NCBI RefSeq assembly: GCF_900142035.1 | Contig: NZ_FQZI01000001.1 | Coordinates: forward strand, 620,001 to 684,000 | DNA from: Flavobacterium terrae | Lineage (GTDB): Bacteria; Bacteroidota; Bacteroidia; Flavobacteriales; Flavobacteriaceae | Direction of reading: 5' to 3' | DNA length: 64,000 bases | In this document: one piece after another, positions 32,854 through 41,179 of the stretch | How the letters are laid out: every line of letters begins with the position of its first letter | Position numbering within the stretch: position 1 is the stretch's first letter | Notes under the pieces: generated by a model | Seen by the model: the letters and a program-made list of their open reading frames with translations, nothing else | The model's database searches: none | What the model was told of the DNA's origin: nothing | Made by a program: the position numbers and the translations under genes

Positions 32854-32863
32854 CAGTTATATA

Positions 32864-32901
32864 AAAATAAAAAATCCCGATAATTCGGGATTTTTTATTT
32901 T
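32864..32901. terminator. Terminator after hemD with embedded promoter box
   Basis: A 17-bp stem (AAAATAAAAAATCCCGA and complement) surrounds TAAT. The T-rich right arm runs into TATTTTTG (32896-32903), an exact -7 box for the gene starting at 32920, so terminator and promoter overlap. Confidence 0.82.
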
Positions 32902-32919
32902 TGCATCAAATTAAATAAT

Positions 32920-33678
32920 ATGTCTACAACAGGAACAATTCAAACTAATATAGAGAATAAAATTGCAAGAGTAACTTTTAGTCATCCAGCAAGTAATTCC
33001 TTTCCAAGTAATCAATTACAGGTATTAACAGATGAACTAAATTCATTAAGTAATAATGATGAAGTTACTGTTGTAGTTTTGCAAAGTGAAGGAACTGGAG
33101 CATTCTGTGCAGGCGCTTCTTTTGATGAATTACTAGCGGTAAACGATTTAGAAACTGGAAGACAATTTTTTAGTGGATTTGCTAACGTGATAAATGCAAT
33201 GCGTTCGTGTAAAAAAATTATTGTAGGTAGAATTCATGGTAAAGCTGTTGGAGGAGGAGTAGGGTTAGCATCTGCTTGTGATTATGCTTTTGCTTCAGAA
33301 ATGGCATCCATTAAGCTTTCTGAAATTGCCATTGGAATAGGTCCTTTTGTGATTGAACCAGCGGTTTCTAGAAAAATCGGAAAATCAGCATTGGCTGAAA
33401 TGACTCTTGCGCCAACAGAATGGAAATCTGCGCAATGGGCTTTTAATCATAAACTTTATGCTCAGTTATTTAGTAGTGTTGTAGAAATGGATGAGGCTTT
33501 AGAAAAGTTTGTGTCTCAATTAGCTACTTATAACCCAGATGCTTTGAGTGAATTTAAAAAAGTGTTGTGGGAAGGTGCAGAAAGCTGGGATGAATTATTG
33601 TATGAGAGAGCCGCTATTTCGGGCAAACTTGTACTTTCAGATTTTACAAAAGAAGCTTTAAATGCATTTAAAAAATAA
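32920..33678 (+). CDS. Enoyl-CoA hydratase/isomerase family protein
   Basis: A 252-residue crotonase-fold protein. The CoA/oxyanion regions are visible as GAFCAGASFDELLA near residue 66 and GKAVGGGVGLASACDYAFASE near residue 106, split as the two NH-donor loops. Reaction and substrate cannot be told from sequence: the family includes hydratases, isomerases and thioesterases of fatty acid or amino acid breakdown. It is a single-gene transcript starting from the box at 32896 and ends two bases before the convergent arfB gene. Confidence 0.88.
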   Translation: MSTTGTIQTNIENKIARVTFSHPASNSFPSNQLQVLTDELNSLSNNDEVTVVVLQSEGTGAFCAGASFDELLAVNDLETGRQFFSGFANVINAMRSCKKIIVGRIHGKAVGGGVGLASACDYAFASEMASIKLSEIAIGIGPFVIEPAVSRKIGKSALAEMTLAPTEWKSAQWAFNHKLYAQLFSSVVEMDEALEKFVSQLATYNPDALSEFKKVLWEGAESWDELLYERAAISGKLVLSDFTKEALNAFKK

Positions 33679-33679
33679 A

Positions 33680-34081
33680 CTAGAAATCTAATTTTTTTCG
33701 GTTGTTTTTGATTTCAGAATTAGATTTTTTTTCTTTAAGTCTTTTTTCAATAACACTTTTAGGAACTTTGGTTTTTTTTCTTGGTTTTGGTTTTATCAGA
33801 GCTTTTTCTAGAATATCAATAAATCGTTTTGTTACTATCTCTTTGTTTTTCAATTGACTTCTATCTTCGTCACAATTGAGAATTAAAACGAATTCAGTAG
33901 TAAGCTTGCTGTTTAGTTTTTGTTTGATAATTTCTTTTTCTTCATCATTTAATCCTTGAGATTCTTCAATAGAAAATGACAAGACAACTTTGCTGGAAAC
34001 TTTGTTTACATTTTGTCCTCCAGCACCACTACTTCGAACCGCTTTGTATTGTACTTCTGATAAAATAATTTCTCTTTCCAC
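33680..34081 (-). CDS. arfB: Alternative ribosome-rescue factor / peptidyl-tRNA hydrolase
   Basis: A 133-residue protein with the release-factor GGQ motif at residues 21-23 (SGAGGQNVNK) and a basic C-terminal tail (KKTKVPKSVIEKRLKEKK), the hallmarks of ArfB/YaeJ. ArfB enters the empty mRNA channel of stalled ribosomes with its tail and hydrolyses the peptidyl-tRNA. Length is normal. It lies 2 bp after the DUF4301 fusion gene on the same strand and is probably co-transcribed with it. Confidence 0.94.
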   Translation of the reverse strand: MEREIILSEVQYKAVRSSGAGGQNVNKVSSKVVLSFSIEESQGLNDEEKEIIKQKLNSKLTTEFVLILNCDEDRSQLKNKEIVTKRFIDILEKALIKPKPRKKTKVPKSVIEKRLKEKKSNSEIKNNRKKLDF

Positions 34082-34083
34082 TA

Positions 34084-36186
34084 TTAATTGGGTTGATGAG
34101 GTGTTTTTAGTAAGTCATTTACTGTTTTAACGGGATTAAAAGTTTCTAAAGGCACTTCTACAAATAACGTTATCCAATTTGCCATACTTCCGTTCCATAA
34201 GCCTGGTAATTCATAAGCCTTGTAAGTTTCTCCGTTTTTACTTTTTTCAACAACAAAACCAGTCTCAGGGTTTGTGAATTCAAGTAAATTAAATTTTTCG
34301 CCTTTAAAATTTTTTATTCCACATACTAAATCTACTGGGTTAAAATGTGTAGACGAATTAAAAAAATCTTTTTGCTGCTTATTTTTTAAATCAATTTGAG
34401 CTGATTCAACTATTTGAAGAGTAATGTTTCCTTTGTTGTCTTTAACCCAAAAAGGTCCTCCTCCAGGTTCGTTTTCATTTTTTACCATTCCGCAAACGCG
34501 AATAGGACGATTTAAAAATTGGTATAAAATTTTAACTTGGCTTTGTTCTTTAAATTCATCAAAATCTGAGTTTATTTTAATATAAAGCTCATTCGTTACA
34601 AAGGTTTTAATCTCTTCGATTTTTTCGGCACTAACATTTATACTTTCTAGCAAATTTAGATAGGTGAATACCTTTTCTTGAATAGTTATTAAGATACCAG
34701 CTAATGCTTTTTTATAAAATGAAATTGCTTCAATATTATTATGGCTTACGTTGTCAATGTTTTTTATAAAAATTATGTCGGCCTTTCTGTTATTCAAATT
34801 ATAAAGAAGTGCTCCATGACCACCTGGCCTAAAAATAATTTCTCCAACACTATTTTTTAAAATAGTGCCATCTTCATTAATAGCAATCGAATCTGTTGAG
34901 GTTTCTTGAAAAGAATATGACCAATCTATTTTTTTGTTAAAAGCACGTGTGTTTTTTTCTATTTCATTTTTGAAAAGTGAAGTATGTTCTTCAGAAATTG
35001 TAAAATGAATTTTTGCGCTATTTAGATTTGATGCATAAGTATTTGCTTCTTTAAAATGTTCTGTAATTGGTGTTGCTATAGAATCATTATATATATGGAA
35101 TGGTAAAACTGCTTTTGGTTTATTTATAAAATTAAAATGTTTGTTTTCTAAAATAGTTTTTATAAACCAATAGTTTTTTTTGTCTCTTGTTAAGGTGCTA
35201 AAATCTTCAATATTCTCTTTTAAGAACTGATCAACCTCTTTGAAAAAAGGAAATTTTTCCATTGCTACAATAAAAGTCTCTAAGGCTTGGTTGCTAGATC
35301 GATTTATGTAAGCATTTATAGTTTCGTTTTCAACATCAAAATCCGATAAAAAATCCGAAAGGAATTTAAACATTCTACTTGCTGCACCAGAGGCAGGAAC
35401 AAATTTTTCGATTTCAAAACGTGATAATTTTTTATCAAATTGAGAAATAAAAGATTCAAATTGAGAAGTAGAGAATTGCAAAATTCCATTTCCAATTGAA
35501 GCCGATTCTTCTAGTTTAATTTTGCTTACACCTTTTTTAATAGAATTAATTTGATGGAAGATTAAATCGAAGTTTTTTTTTTGATTGTAAAGCTCTACAA
35601 ATTCATGACTAGTTAATCCTAATTCTAAAGCTTTTTGTAAATCATTTACAATTTTTGAAGCTTTTTCTAAACGCTCAACTTTACTTCCGTTTATTTGAAT
35701 ATAAGGTTTATTATAGTCAATTAGATTTTGTTTGAAAACATCAAAAGAGCTGTCTCTGTATTCTTGGCTATCTCGTAAACCATCCGCTTCCCAAGGAACA
35801 TCTTTGTCTGTTAAAAAATATAAATCGTAGTGATGTAATCTTGCTGCTTCTTCAAGTTCTTCAGAACATTGATTATAATAGATGTCTGAGTATACTTTGG
35901 TTACTAAGGCATTCGTATCGCAAAATAAGAAATTTGTTGCTGTTTTGAGCGCTTCGTTTTCTAATGCAGTTTGTCCAATAGCGATAGGTAGTAAATCTTT
36001 CTCTTCACAATCACGACCTTCTTTAATTTTAATGTTTTCGAGAAAATCACGAGCAAATTCCGGAATCCAAACAGTATTAAAATGTTCTGCTAACTGATGA
36101 GCAAGTGTGGTTTTACCAGTGCTTTCAGGTCCGTAAGTAGTTATTCTAAGAATATTTGTTTGTTTTTGTCTAAGATTTTCTTCCAT
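34084..36186 (-). CDS. NadR-type kinase domain fused to DUF4301 protein
   Basis: A 700-residue two-part protein. Residues about 10-190 are a P-loop kinase like the ribosylnicotinamide kinase domain of NadR: YGPESTGKTTLAHQLA (Walker A) near residue 17, PEFARDFLE, CDTNALVTKVYS and LTDKDVPWEADGLRD. From about residue 200 the protein matches DUF4301, with VPASGAASRMFKFL near residue 262, PGGHGALLYNLN near residue 452 and NEPGGGPFWV near residue 572. The ATG at 36186 is chosen; a longer frame would extend far into pnuC. It overlaps pnuC by 46 bp. Transport by PnuC plus phosphorylation here would give NMN. The job of the DUF4301 part is unknown. Confidence 0.88.
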   Translation of the reverse strand: MEENLRQKQTNILRITTYGPESTGKTTLAHQLAEHFNTVWIPEFARDFLENIKIKEGRDCEEKDLLPIAIGQTALENEALKTATNFLFCDTNALVTKVYSDIYYNQCSEELEEAARLHHYDLYFLTDKDVPWEADGLRDSQEYRDSSFDVFKQNLIDYNKPYIQINGSKVERLEKASKIVNDLQKALELGLTSHEFVELYNQKKNFDLIFHQINSIKKGVSKIKLEESASIGNGILQFSTSQFESFISQFDKKLSRFEIEKFVPASGAASRMFKFLSDFLSDFDVENETINAYINRSSNQALETFIVAMEKFPFFKEVDQFLKENIEDFSTLTRDKKNYWFIKTILENKHFNFINKPKAVLPFHIYNDSIATPITEHFKEANTYASNLNSAKIHFTISEEHTSLFKNEIEKNTRAFNKKIDWSYSFQETSTDSIAINEDGTILKNSVGEIIFRPGGHGALLYNLNNRKADIIFIKNIDNVSHNNIEAISFYKKALAGILITIQEKVFTYLNLLESINVSAEKIEEIKTFVTNELYIKINSDFDEFKEQSQVKILYQFLNRPIRVCGMVKNENEPGGGPFWVKDNKGNITLQIVESAQIDLKNKQQKDFFNSSTHFNPVDLVCGIKNFKGEKFNLLEFTNPETGFVVEKSKNGETYKAYELPGLWNGSMANWITLFVEVPLETFNPVKTVNDLLKTPHQPN

Positions 36187-36773
36187 TCTAGATAAGCTAA
36201 TATCGCTAATATTGTGAAAATTACATATTGGAGTGCAAAGATATAAAGTTCTCGGTACCAAAAGATAGGAACAACTAATAAATCACCCAATATCCATAAC
36301 GTCCAGTTTTCAATTTTCTTTAATGCCATATACCACATTGCAGTAAAAAATACAGATGTAGTAAATATATCTATCCAGTTGTTGGGTTTTATACTAACTC
36401 CAAAAATGGTGTATATTACAATGCAAACTAATCCAGTTAGAACAAACATGCCAAAGCCAATGAGTTTTTCTTTGTTATTGGTTCTTGAAATATGTAAATT
36501 GTCTTGAGTTGAAGTATCATATTTTGTCCACTTATACCATCCAAAAACACTCATTATTGTATAGTAAATATTGATGCTCATATCGGCCAGATATTCCGCT
36601 TTAAACATAACATAAACAGTAAGAACCGTTGCTATTATGCCAGTTGGGAATACTAAAAAACTTTCCTTTTTAGCATACCATACGCTTAAAATGCCGAATA
36701 TGAATGCAATTGACTCTAGCCAAATTTGCCAAGAAGGGATATTTTGATATTGTGATAAAATTTGTTCGATCAT
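36141..36773 (-). CDS. pnuC: Nicotinamide riboside transporter
   Basis: A 210-residue membrane protein with seven or so hydrophobic segments. The PnuC signature region includes NIYYTIMSVFGWYKW near residue 82 and NWIDIFTTSVFFTAMWYMALKKIENW near residue 130, split by eye into the conserved Trp-rich loops; the C-terminus has ENWTLWILGDLLV. PnuC facilitates uptake of nicotinamide riboside, trapped inside by phosphorylation. The next gene encodes a NadR-like kinase domain and overlaps by 46 bp, matching that mechanism. Its start overlaps the end of the PcrB gene by 4 bp. Confidence 0.93.
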   Translation of the reverse strand: MIEQILSQYQNIPSWQIWLESIAFIFGILSVWYAKKESFLVFPTGIIATVLTVYVMFKAEYLADMSINIYYTIMSVFGWYKWTKYDTSTQDNLHISRTNNKEKLIGFGMFVLTGLVCIVIYTIFGVSIKPNNWIDIFTTSVFFTAMWYMALKKIENWTLWILGDLLVVPIFWYRELYIFALQYVIFTILAILAYLEWKKILDKNKQIFLE

Positions 36774-37480
36774 TTGTTAAAAAAATTTACATCATTCTCA
36801 AATGCAGTGCCAATAACTACCAAATCTGCACCAGCTTTGAAAGCATTTTCGATAGCTTCTTTAGAACGAATTCCTCCGCCTACTATTAATGGTATGCTTG
36901 TGTTCTGAGATATTTTTCGAATCATTTCGGTAGGAATCGATTTATCAGCGCCACTTCCGGCTTCCAGATAAATTAGTTTTTTTCCCAAATACTCCCCCGC
37001 TTTTGCCGTCTTATAGACTAAGTCTAAATTATCTCTTTCGATAGGGATGGTTTGACTTACACGCTGCACAGCTGTTTCTTTTCCGCCATCAATTAAAATG
37101 TAACCAGTTGGAATAATTTCAAGATTTGAATTGTTTAAAATTTCTACAGAATTTATATGATGTTCAATTAAATATTCTGGATTCCGGCCCGATAATAAGC
37201 TTAAAAAAAGCAAACCATCTGCATGATGAGAAATTTGTGAGGGATGCCCAGGAAAAATCAGTATAGGTAATGCTGTGTGAGATTTTAGTTCAAGAATAAA
37301 ATCATCCATGACATTTTCTGCAACAATGCTACCTCCAATAAAAATATGTGTTGCTGGTGATTGTTTTATTTTGTCTGCAAGCGATTGAATTTGAGCCAAA
37401 CTTATCTTGTCGGGATCAATTAGTATTGCTAGTAATTTTTGCTGTTCTTTTTTAGCCAATATGATTTTTTGGTAAATCAT
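36770..37480 (-). CDS. Geranylgeranylglyceryl phosphate synthase family protein (PcrB-like)
   Basis: A 236-residue TIM-barrel prenyltransferase. The sequence shows AILIDPDK near residue 18, IFIGGSIV near residue 46, ILIFPGHPSQIS near residue 73, YLEAGSGAD near residue 172 and the phosphate-binding IVGGGIRSKEAI near residue 199. Archaeal members make ether-lipid precursors and Bacillus PcrB makes heptaprenylglyceryl phosphate; Bacteroidota members (group II) are known to be active on glycerol 1-phosphate in vitro. It heads an apparent operon with pnuC, the kinase fusion and arfB, an arrangement with no obvious metabolic logic. Confidence 0.9.
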   Translation of the reverse strand: MIYQKIILAKKEQQKLLAILIDPDKISLAQIQSLADKIKQSPATHIFIGGSIVAENVMDDFILELKSHTALPILIFPGHPSQISHHADGLLFLSLLSGRNPEYLIEHHINSVEILNNSNLEIIPTGYILIDGGKETAVQRVSQTIPIERDNLDLVYKTAKAGEYLGKKLIYLEAGSGADKSIPTEMIRKISQNTSIPLIVGGGIRSKEAIENAFKAGADLVVIGTAFENDVNFFNK

Positions 37481-37605
37481 TTGTTTTTCTTAAAGTGTTG
37501 TAAAAATAGTTTTTTTGAATTGATTTTTTTCAGAAACAAAGAATATACTGGTAAAATACTTTTTTGATTATGATTTTTATCATGTTAATACTCAATTTCC
37601 AGTAG

Positions 37606-37613
37606 TAATTTTG
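37606..37613 (+). promoter_or_regulatory. -7 box (TAATTTTG) deciding the start of the small membrane protein
   Basis: An exact TAnnTTTG box lies 21 bp before ATG 37635. The TTG at 37611 that would add eight residues to the protein is part of this box and is rejected as a start. Confidence 0.6.
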
Positions 37614-37634
37614 ACTTATAAATTATTAGAAATC

Positions 37635-37922
37635 ATGACAGTATATCAAAAAACATTTCAAAACTTCGAAGAAGGATATTTAGGTTTTACCACTTTAGCA
37701 ATCATTGGTCAAAGTTGCTTAGGAGGTGCCGCAGCAATGTATATTTTACAAAATGGAATTTCATTGCTACAAATGATTCAACTAGCATTAGTGGTGTTAG
37801 CATCTAGTTTTGTAAACGGAGCTATTTTATCACAACAAAAACATAAGTTAGTTTTTAATTTGATCATTGCTAGTGTAGTAATTAGTGTTTTAGCAATTTT
37901 GATAAATACTACTATTTTATAG
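37635..37922 (+). CDS. Small three-segment membrane protein, unknown function
   Basis: I do not recognise the family. The 95-residue product has three hydrophobic helices (about residues 13-38, 40-60 and 68-92) separated by short polar links, with a QQKHK loop between the second and third that would face the cytoplasm. It is preceded by its own -7 box, lies alone between the divergent PcrB operon and the convergent phosphopantetheinyl transferase gene, and ends 7 bp from the latter. Small proteins of this type are conserved in Flavobacterium genomes. Confidence 0.72.
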   Translation: MTVYQKTFQNFEEGYLGFTTLAIIGQSCLGGAAAMYILQNGISLLQMIQLALVVLASSFVNGAILSQQKHKLVFNLIIASVVISVLAILINTTIL

Positions 37923-37929
37923 AGTCAAG

Positions 37930-38559
37930 TTATTTTGATTGCAGAGCACAAACTAGAATATAATTTTCAGCCTCTTCAAAACAAATGTCAAATTTCTCTA
38001 TACTGGTATTAAAATGCAATTCAGCACTACACTTTTTATCAGATAGTAAAAAAGGTTTTTCAAAAATGTGATCTGGAAAGCTAATTCCAACTTCATTTTT
38101 TACTTTAAAAATTGCCTCCTTGGTCCCCCAGATTACGGTGGCTTTTTTCATTTTGTCTAATTCTGAAAGATTTTCCAGATGCCACATTTCCATAAATCGA
38201 GGGGCAATTCGAAGCACTTTTTCTTTTACTTGTTCAATATCAATACCAATGTTTTCATCACTTATAGCAATAGCTGAAAAATCAAAAGAATGAGAAATTG
38301 AGATGTGTTTACCGTCTTTTAAATGAGGCTTACCAAATTCATCATAAACTAAGTCAAAATCATTGTAGCCACAATGTTGAAGAAGCATTCTTACACTTAA
38401 AAAGCCTTTTTGATGACTTTCAGATTTCATGCCTTCTATTCTTTTTAAAGATGTCTCTTTCATTTTAACATTGGCAAACAAATCATCGTAATCTTCGGTT
38501 ATTTTCCAAAGAAAAATGCTTGTTGAGTCATTGATGTTGTATGTTTTAAAAAGTGGCAT
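37930..38559 (-). CDS. 4'-phosphopantetheinyl transferase (Sfp type)
   Basis: A 209-residue enzyme that attaches phosphopantetheine from CoA to carrier proteins. Signatures: SISHSFDFSAIAIS near residue 95, GIDIEQVKEKV with the metal-binding acidic residues near residue 112, and WGTKEAIFK near residue 150. Size fits Sfp-type enzymes rather than AcpS. No carrier protein or synthase is next to it, so it probably serves the cell's acyl carrier protein or a pathway encoded elsewhere. Confidence 0.9.
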   Translation of the reverse strand: MPLFKTYNINDSTSIFLWKITEDYDDLFANVKMKETSLKRIEGMKSESHQKGFLSVRMLLQHCGYNDFDLVYDEFGKPHLKDGKHISISHSFDFSAIAISDENIGIDIEQVKEKVLRIAPRFMEMWHLENLSELDKMKKATVIWGTKEAIFKVKNEVGISFPDHIFEKPFLLSDKKCSAELHFNTSIEKFDICFEEAENYILVCALQSK

Positions 38560-38646
38560 TAGGTATTTTGTTGTTTTTCAAAAGATTAGAAACTTAAACA
38601 AATCACAAAATAAGCAAAATGATTTAGGAAATAAAAAGGAAATGCT

Positions 38647-38654
38647 TAATTTTG
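38647..38654 (+). promoter_or_regulatory. Probable -7 box (TAATTTTG) for ahcY
   Basis: Exact TAnnTTTG match 42 bp upstream of the ahcY start codon. No clear -33 TTG at the normal spacing. Confidence 0.45.
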
Positions 38655-38696
38655 CTGTCCGAAATTATTCGAATAATAAAACAAATATAGAAATAG

Positions 38697-40013
38697 ATGA
38701 GTACAACGACAATTCCATTTGTGGCTTATAAGGTAAAAGATATCAACCTTGCAGCTTGGGGAAGAAAAGAAATCGAATTAGCTGAGGCTGAAATGCCAGG
38801 TTTAATGGCGCTTCGTGCTGAGTATGGTGCAAGCCAACCGCTAAAAGGAGCTCGTATTGCAGGATGTTTACACATGACGATTCAAACTGCGGTTTTAATA
38901 GAAACATTAATTGCTTTAGGAGCTGAGGTTACTTGGTCTTCTTGTAATATTTTTTCAACTCAAGATCAAGCTGCTGCTGCTATTGCTGCAGCGGGAATTC
39001 AAGTATATGCTTGGAAAGGTCTTGATGAAGAATCTTTTGACTGGTGTATTGAGCAAACATTATTCTTTGGTGAAGATAGAAAACCATTGAATATGATCTT
39101 AGATGATGGTGGGGATTTAACTAACATGGTTTTTGATCGTTACCCAGAATTAATTCCTGGTATCAAAGGTTTATCTGAAGAAACTACTACAGGTGTTCAC
39201 CGTTTATACGAAAGAATGAAAAACGGAACGTTATTCATGCCAGCTATTAACGTAAACGATTCTGTTACTAAATCGAAATTTGATAACAAATACGGTTGTA
39301 AAGAATCTGCAGTAGATGCTATTCGTCGTGCTACTGATGTAATGTTAGCAGGTAAGAGAGTTGTGGTGTGTGGATATGGAGATGTAGGTAAAGGTACTGC
39401 TGCTTCTTTCCGTGGTGCAGGTTCTATTGTAACAGTTACTGAAATTGATCCAATTTGTGCTTTACAAGCTGCAATGGACGGATTTGAAGTAAAAAAATTA
39501 GATACAGTTGTTGGTAATGCTGATATCGTAATCACTACTACAGGTAATAAAGATATCGTTGTTGGAAGACATTTCGAAGCGATGAAAGATAAAACTATCG
39601 TATGTAACATTGGTCACTTCGATAACGAAATCGATATGGCTTGGTTAAACAAAAACCATGGTTCAACTAAAACAGAAGTAAAACCTCAAGTTGATATTTA
39701 CAACGTAAATGGTAAAGACATCATTATCTTAGCTGAAGGTCGTTTAGTAAACTTAGGTTGTGCTACAGGTCATCCATCTTTTGTAATGTCTAACTCATTC
39801 ACTAACCAGACATTGGCTCAAATTGAATTATGGACTAACTCTGCAGCTTATAAAAACGAAGTGTATATGTTACCTAAACATTTAGATGAAAAAGTAGCTG
39901 CATTACACTTAGCTAAATTAGGAGTTGAATTGGAAACATTAAACAATGAGCAAGCTGCTTATATTGGTGTTGAAGTTCAAGGGCCATTCAAGCCTGAGTA
40001 CTATAGATATTAA
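38697..40013 (+). CDS. ahcY: Adenosylhomocysteinase
   Basis: A 438-residue cytoplasmic enzyme that hydrolyses S-adenosylhomocysteine to adenosine and homocysteine, relieving inhibition of methyltransferases. Motifs are in order: [14 protein letters not shown] near residue 61, [15 protein letters not shown] near residue 81, the NAD-binding [12 protein letters not shown] near residue 222, IGHFDNEID near residue 303, [11 protein letters not shown] near residue 358 and the C-terminal PFKPEYYRY. Length and sequence are typical. It is monocistronic, with a terminator shared with the convergent anti-sigma gene. Codon use is more GC-tolerant than in the islands, consistent with high expression. Confidence 0.98.
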   Translation: MSTTTIPFVAYKVKDINLAAWGRKEIELAEAEMPGLMALRAEYGASQPLKGARIAGCLHMTIQTAVLIETLIALGAEVTWSSCNIFSTQDQAAAAIAAAGIQVYAWKGLDEESFDWCIEQTLFFGEDRKPLNMILDDGGDLTNMVFDRYPELIPGIKGLSEETTTGVHRLYERMKNGTLFMPAINVNDSVTKSKFDNKYGCKESAVDAIRRATDVMLAGKRVVVCGYGDVGKGTAASFRGAGSIVTVTEIDPICALQAAMDGFEVKKLDTVVGNADIVITTTGNKDIVVGRHFEAMKDKTIVCNIGHFDNEIDMAWLNKNHGSTKTEVKPQVDIYNVNGKDIIILAEGRLVNLGCATGHPSFVMSNSFTNQTLAQIELWTNSAAYKNEVYMLPKHLDEKVAALHLAKLGVELETLNNEQAAYIGVEVQGPFKPEYYRY

Positions 40014-40027
40014 TCAATAGCATTTAT

Positions 40028-40068
40028 AAACAAAAAAGCCTCTCAAAAATTGAGAGGCTTTTTTGTTT
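40028..40068. terminator. Bidirectional terminator between ahcY and the sigma-factor operon
   Basis: Arms AAACAAAAAAGCCTCTCAA and its complement meet at a short AAA loop, with A and T tracts on both sides; it serves ahcY and the convergent gene ending at 40068. Confidence 0.88.
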
Positions 40069-40466
40069 TAGTTTCTATTTGCAAAATGATTTCGTAAATA
40101 ATAGACTTGAAGTAGTAGCATTATTGTTCCTACTACAGTACTATAAGTTGTTATTGTTGAAAAATTGAGCATTTGTGAGAATTTGTTTTTATAAATAACA
40201 CTAAAATCTATTGGTAAGGTCCATTTTTCTGAGATAGAGGCATTACTAAATACAGCATAAATAACTATTCCAATTACTATACTAAGTATAATAAAAGATG
40301 TTTGTTTTGATAGCAATGGCTTGTAAGTAAAAACGGAGTCCTTTTTACTTTCCAATACTTGATTCATGACTTTTGATGTGAAATCAAACGAAGGAGCTTC
40401 CAAAGTTTGATCTTTCATCATTTTGTCAATTAATTTTTCTATATGTTTATCTTCGTTCGTATTCAT
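40068..40466 (-). CDS. Small membrane protein, probable anti-sigma factor
   Basis: A 132-residue protein with a charged N-terminal cytoplasmic part (residues 1-50, with PSFDFTSKVMNQVLES) and two hydrophobic helices (about 55-72 and 100-122). Its start overlaps the end of the ECF sigma gene by 20 bp, the usual arrangement of a sigma factor with its membrane anti-sigma. It lacks a zinc-binding HxxxCxxC motif. The N-terminal FDFTxKVM pattern is common in Bacteroidota proteins of this position. The anti-sigma role is an inference from operon structure and topology. Confidence 0.72.
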   Translation of the reverse strand: MNTNEDKHIEKLIDKMMKDQTLEAPSFDFTSKVMNQVLESKKDSVFTYKPLLSKQTSFIILSIVIGIVIYAVFSNASISEKWTLPIDFSVIYKNKFSQMLNFSTITTYSTVVGTIMLLLQVYYLRNHFANRN

Positions 40467-41037
40467 AATAATCCAGCATTTCGGGTTCTAAACGTTTCTT
40501 TAAAATAGTCGCTAGTTTTTTTCGGGTTCTAAATAATTTAATTTTGACATTGTCAGTGCTTATATTCACAACCTTAGCAACTTCTTCAATCGATTTATCA
40601 TCAAAATAGTACAAGGTTAGTAAAAAAGCTTCGTCACTTGGTAATTCTTCCAAACAATCTTGAATCGCTCGATTTCTTTCTTTTTCATCTATATTGTCTA
40701 AAATTCCTTCAAGTTTTTTAGTTTGATGTTCACTAAAATCTTCAATATAGGCAACATTGTTTTGCTTCTTTTTTTTCTTTAAAGCATCTAAACAAGTATT
40801 GTAAGTTACTTTGTAAACCCATGTTGAAAATTTAGATTCTCCCTTAAACTTACTCAAGGAGTTAAAAACTTTTATAAAAGTGTCTTGTGCAATTTCTTCC
40901 GCTTCTTCCTTATTGTTGAGCATTTTTAGTGCCAAAGTATAGACCATATCTTTATAACGATCTACTAAAGTGGCAAAACTATTCGTGTTGCCATTTAGGA
41001 TTAAATTAATATAATGTTGGTCTTCTATAAAAGTCAT
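40447..41037 (-). CDS. ECF-type RNA polymerase sigma factor
   Basis: A 196-residue sigma-70 family protein. Region 2 spans about residues 10-85, with YKDMVYTLALKMLNN, EEAEEIAQDTFIKVF and FSTWVYKVTYNTCLD; region 4 spans about 130-185, with LPSDEAFLLTLYYFDDKSIEEVA and the helix-turn-helix NISTDNVKIKLFRTRKKL. The ATG at 41037 is preferred; the longer frame starting at 41157 would run through an ECF-like promoter at 41045-41074. The gene overlaps its probable anti-sigma partner and faces a DUF6249 gene that has its own ECF-like promoter. Confidence 0.92.
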   Translation of the reverse strand: MTFIEDQHYINLILNGNTNSFATLVDRYKDMVYTLALKMLNNKEEAEEIAQDTFIKVFNSLSKFKGESKFSTWVYKVTYNTCLDALKKKKKQNNVAYIEDFSEHQTKKLEGILDNIDEKERNRAIQDCLEELPSDEAFLLTLYYFDDKSIEEVAKVVNISTDNVKIKLFRTRKKLATILKKRLEPEMLDYYEYERR

Positions 41038-41044
41038 ACACTGG

Positions 41045-41074
41045 TAAGACGATAAAAAGTATAAAGCGGTTACA
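41045..41074 (-). promoter_or_regulatory. ECF-type promoter of the sigma-factor gene
   Basis: On the minus strand TGTAACC (-35, 41074-41068) and CGTCTTA (-10, 41051-41045) are separated by 16 bp, the form of ECF-sigma promoters. The start codon is 7 bp beyond the -10, so the transcript would be nearly leaderless. This suggests autoregulation. Confidence 0.65.
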
Positions 41075-41106
41075 ATTTTATCAAAAAAATATTTTTTTAT
41101 TTTTTT

Positions 41107-41136
41107 TGTAACCAAAATGAAAGTCGAGTCGTCATA
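41107..41136 (+). promoter_or_regulatory. Second ECF-type promoter facing the DUF6249 gene
   Basis: TGTAACC (41107-41113), a 16-bp spacer, and CGTCATA (41130-41136) repeat the pattern of the divergent promoter with one change in the -10. It lies 43 bp before the ATG at 41180. Two matching boxes at the same spacing in opposite directions support a shared regulon. Confidence 0.62.
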
Positions 41137-41179
41137 GCTTATGAACATATCAATCAATATTAATTTAAATCAATCAATC

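Noticed and set aside
39197..39610. 137-codon frame antisense to ahcY
   Set aside because: It lies wholly inside a nearly invariant enzyme gene; no promoter or homology visible.
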